Positions 61,525-62,042 of a stretch of DNA of 62,042 nucleotides are shown here, in pieces. This DNA comes from Sphingobacterium sp. GTDB taxonomy: Bacteria > Bacteroidota > Bacteroidia > Sphingobacteriales > Sphingobacteriaceae. Positions within the stretch are counted from its first letter, which is position 1, and each line of letters begins with the position of its first letter. Position numbers and translations under genes: made by a program. The stretch spans positions 1 through 62,042 of the forward strand of contig JAIRVH010000013.1 in assembly GCA_031253985.1 (NCBI GenBank), written 5' to 3'. The notes under the pieces are model-generated. The model saw nothing but the letters and a program-made list of their open reading frames with translations, had not been told where the DNA came from and made no database searches.

Positions 61525-61899
61525 ATGAAAAAGTATATAGCAATCTTAGCAGTAATCATTTCCTTTATCGGTTTTTCATCTATGCAAGCCGGGCAAGGAG
61601 AGTTTAAATTTGAAAAAGAGACACATGATTTTGGCAAAATTCCTGCCGGTACACCCGTTTCGTATAATTTTAAGTTTTCAAATACCGGCAGTGAGCCGAT
61701 TATCATTTCGAATGTTGTGCCTACCTGTGGCTGCTCCGTAGCAGAATTCACAAAAACGCCAATTAAACCAGGAGAAAGTGGCACAATTAAAGTCACTTAC
61801 AACGCGGCAGCGAAAGCACCTTTCACAAAAAGCTTTACTGTCCAATCAAATACCAAGACTCCAGTAAAAACACTCTATATTAAGGGTATTGTAGAATAA
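61525..61899 (+). CDS. DUF1573 domain exported protein
   Basis: Signal peptide (MKKYIAILAVIISFIGFSSMQA, about 22 residues) then an Ig-like DUF1573 domain: FEKETHDFGKIPAGTPVSYNFKFSNTG, VVPTCGCSVAEF, PIKPGESGTIKVTYN. The CGC motif, conserved in the family, may bind metal or form a disulphide. Small and periplasmic, function unknown, frequent in Bacteroidota. A 19-bp terminator follows. Confidence 0.9.
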   Translation: MKKYIAILAVIISFIGFSSMQAGQGEFKFEKETHDFGKIPAGTPVSYNFKFSNTGSEPIIISNVVPTCGCSVAEFTKTPIKPGESGTIKVTYNAAAKAPFTKSFTVQSNTKTPVKTLYIKGIVE

Positions 61900-61912
61900 C
61901 AATCCTGTAAAT

Positions 61913-61954
61913 AAAACGAAAAAAGCCACATAATCATGTGGCTTTTTTCGTTTT
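61913..61954. terminator. Strong symmetric terminator
   Basis: A perfect 19-bp stem (61913-61931 with 61936-61954) around AATC, with A run in the left arm and T run in the right arm. It can work in both directions and ends the DUF1573 transcript. Confidence 0.9.
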
Positions 61955-61962
61955 ATTTTGGT

Positions 61963-61970
61963 TAGCTTTG
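61963..61970 (+). promoter_or_regulatory. -7 box TAGCTTTG of the last gene
   Basis: TAGCTTTG fits TAnnTTTG, 25 nt before ATG 61996; the -33 falls inside the terminator stem and is poor. Confidence 0.5.
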
Positions 61971-61995
61971 CACTACTAATTTTAAAAAAACTATA

Positions 61996-62042
61996 ATGCC
62001 AGTAATATCAGAAAAAGGGCTGAATATGCCTGCGTCGCCTAT
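61996..62042 (+). CDS. Partial gene, probable PLP-dependent aminotransferase (class I/II)
   Basis: Only the first 15 full codons are present (MPVISEKGLNMPASP); the gene continues past the window edge. From memory this matches the N-terminus of Bacteroidota aspartate/aromatic-type aminotransferases, where SEKG..MP.SPIRKL is conserved. It has a -7 box upstream. The assignment is tentative because so little is visible. Confidence 0.55.
   Translation, partial: MPVISEKGLNMPASP

Noticed and set aside
1..62042. CRISPR array, prophage, rRNA operon or complete insertion sequence
   Set aside because: No regular direct-repeat array, structural phage genes, transposase gene or rRNA sequence was seen in the window.

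Overview
The window looks like a chromosomal segment of a Bacteroidota bacterium, most likely Sphingobacteriaceae (Sphingobacterium-like). This rests on the gene families present (DUF3667, gluconate 2-dehydrogenase subunit 3 plus GMC oxidoreductase, an Arr with a helical N-terminal domain, bestrophin, TPR-type NarL kinases), many lipoproteins with Bacteroidota-type signal peptides, weak Shine-Dalgarno signals, and several promoters fitting the Bacteroidota -7 box TAnnTTTG. The genus is inferred; no rRNA is present. No intact insertion sequence, prophage, CRISPR array or rRNA was seen.

Layout. 1-2170: an ABC-F ATPase and tRNA-Lys(UUU). 2170-5930: an AT-rich accessory patch after the tRNA, with a possible scar of a conjugative element, three copies of a 50-bp element ending TGAGACA/TGTCTCA, serial hairpins, and an overlapping pair of exported genes (a zincin-type lipoprotein and an unknown partner). 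5930-11100: acyltransferase, YdcF-like protein, a metzincin-discoidin lipoprotein, DinB-like and GNAT proteins. 11224-16171: three sensor histidine kinases in a row without response regulators. 16200-19100: a YegP-like protein, a short AraC-type protein and a secreted zincin. 19260-23250: a MocR-type regulator with a GNAT gene downstream and dxs divergent. 23400-36820: exported MsrA-MsrB, a PAS-LuxR regulator, a frameshifted gene, M14 peptidase, two NAD(P)-dependent oxidoreductases, YceI, Arr rifampin ADP-ribosyltransferase, amidohydrolase, ankyrin lipoprotein and NUDIX hydrolase.

36850-46850: metallophosphoesterase, a trans-sulfuration PLP enzyme with a divergent Lrp/AsnC regulator, a bestrophin channel, and a divergent four-gene sugar oxidation locus (GMC flavoprotein and small subunit against a sugar isomerase and a Gfo/Idh/MocA oxidoreductase) with a perfect LacI-type operator between the two arms. 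46900-54240: a minus-strand block with a retropepsin-like protease, membrane XRE protein, BrkB/YihY protein, an unknown anchored protein, and a NarL-type two-component pair. 54380-62042: SMR transporter, a degenerate DEAD-box protein, SGNH esterase, recQ-kdsA operon with divergent kdsD (both kds genes make KDO for the outer membrane), a DUF1573 protein and the first codons of a PLP aminotransferase.

Most notable for follow-up: the zincin/partner pair with its flanking repeats; a frameshift lying exactly on an A_AAA_AAA slippery heptamer; the MocR-dxs-GNAT module; the DEAD-box protein without motif VI; the LacI operator; and a 20-bp perfect palindrome before a sensor kinase.
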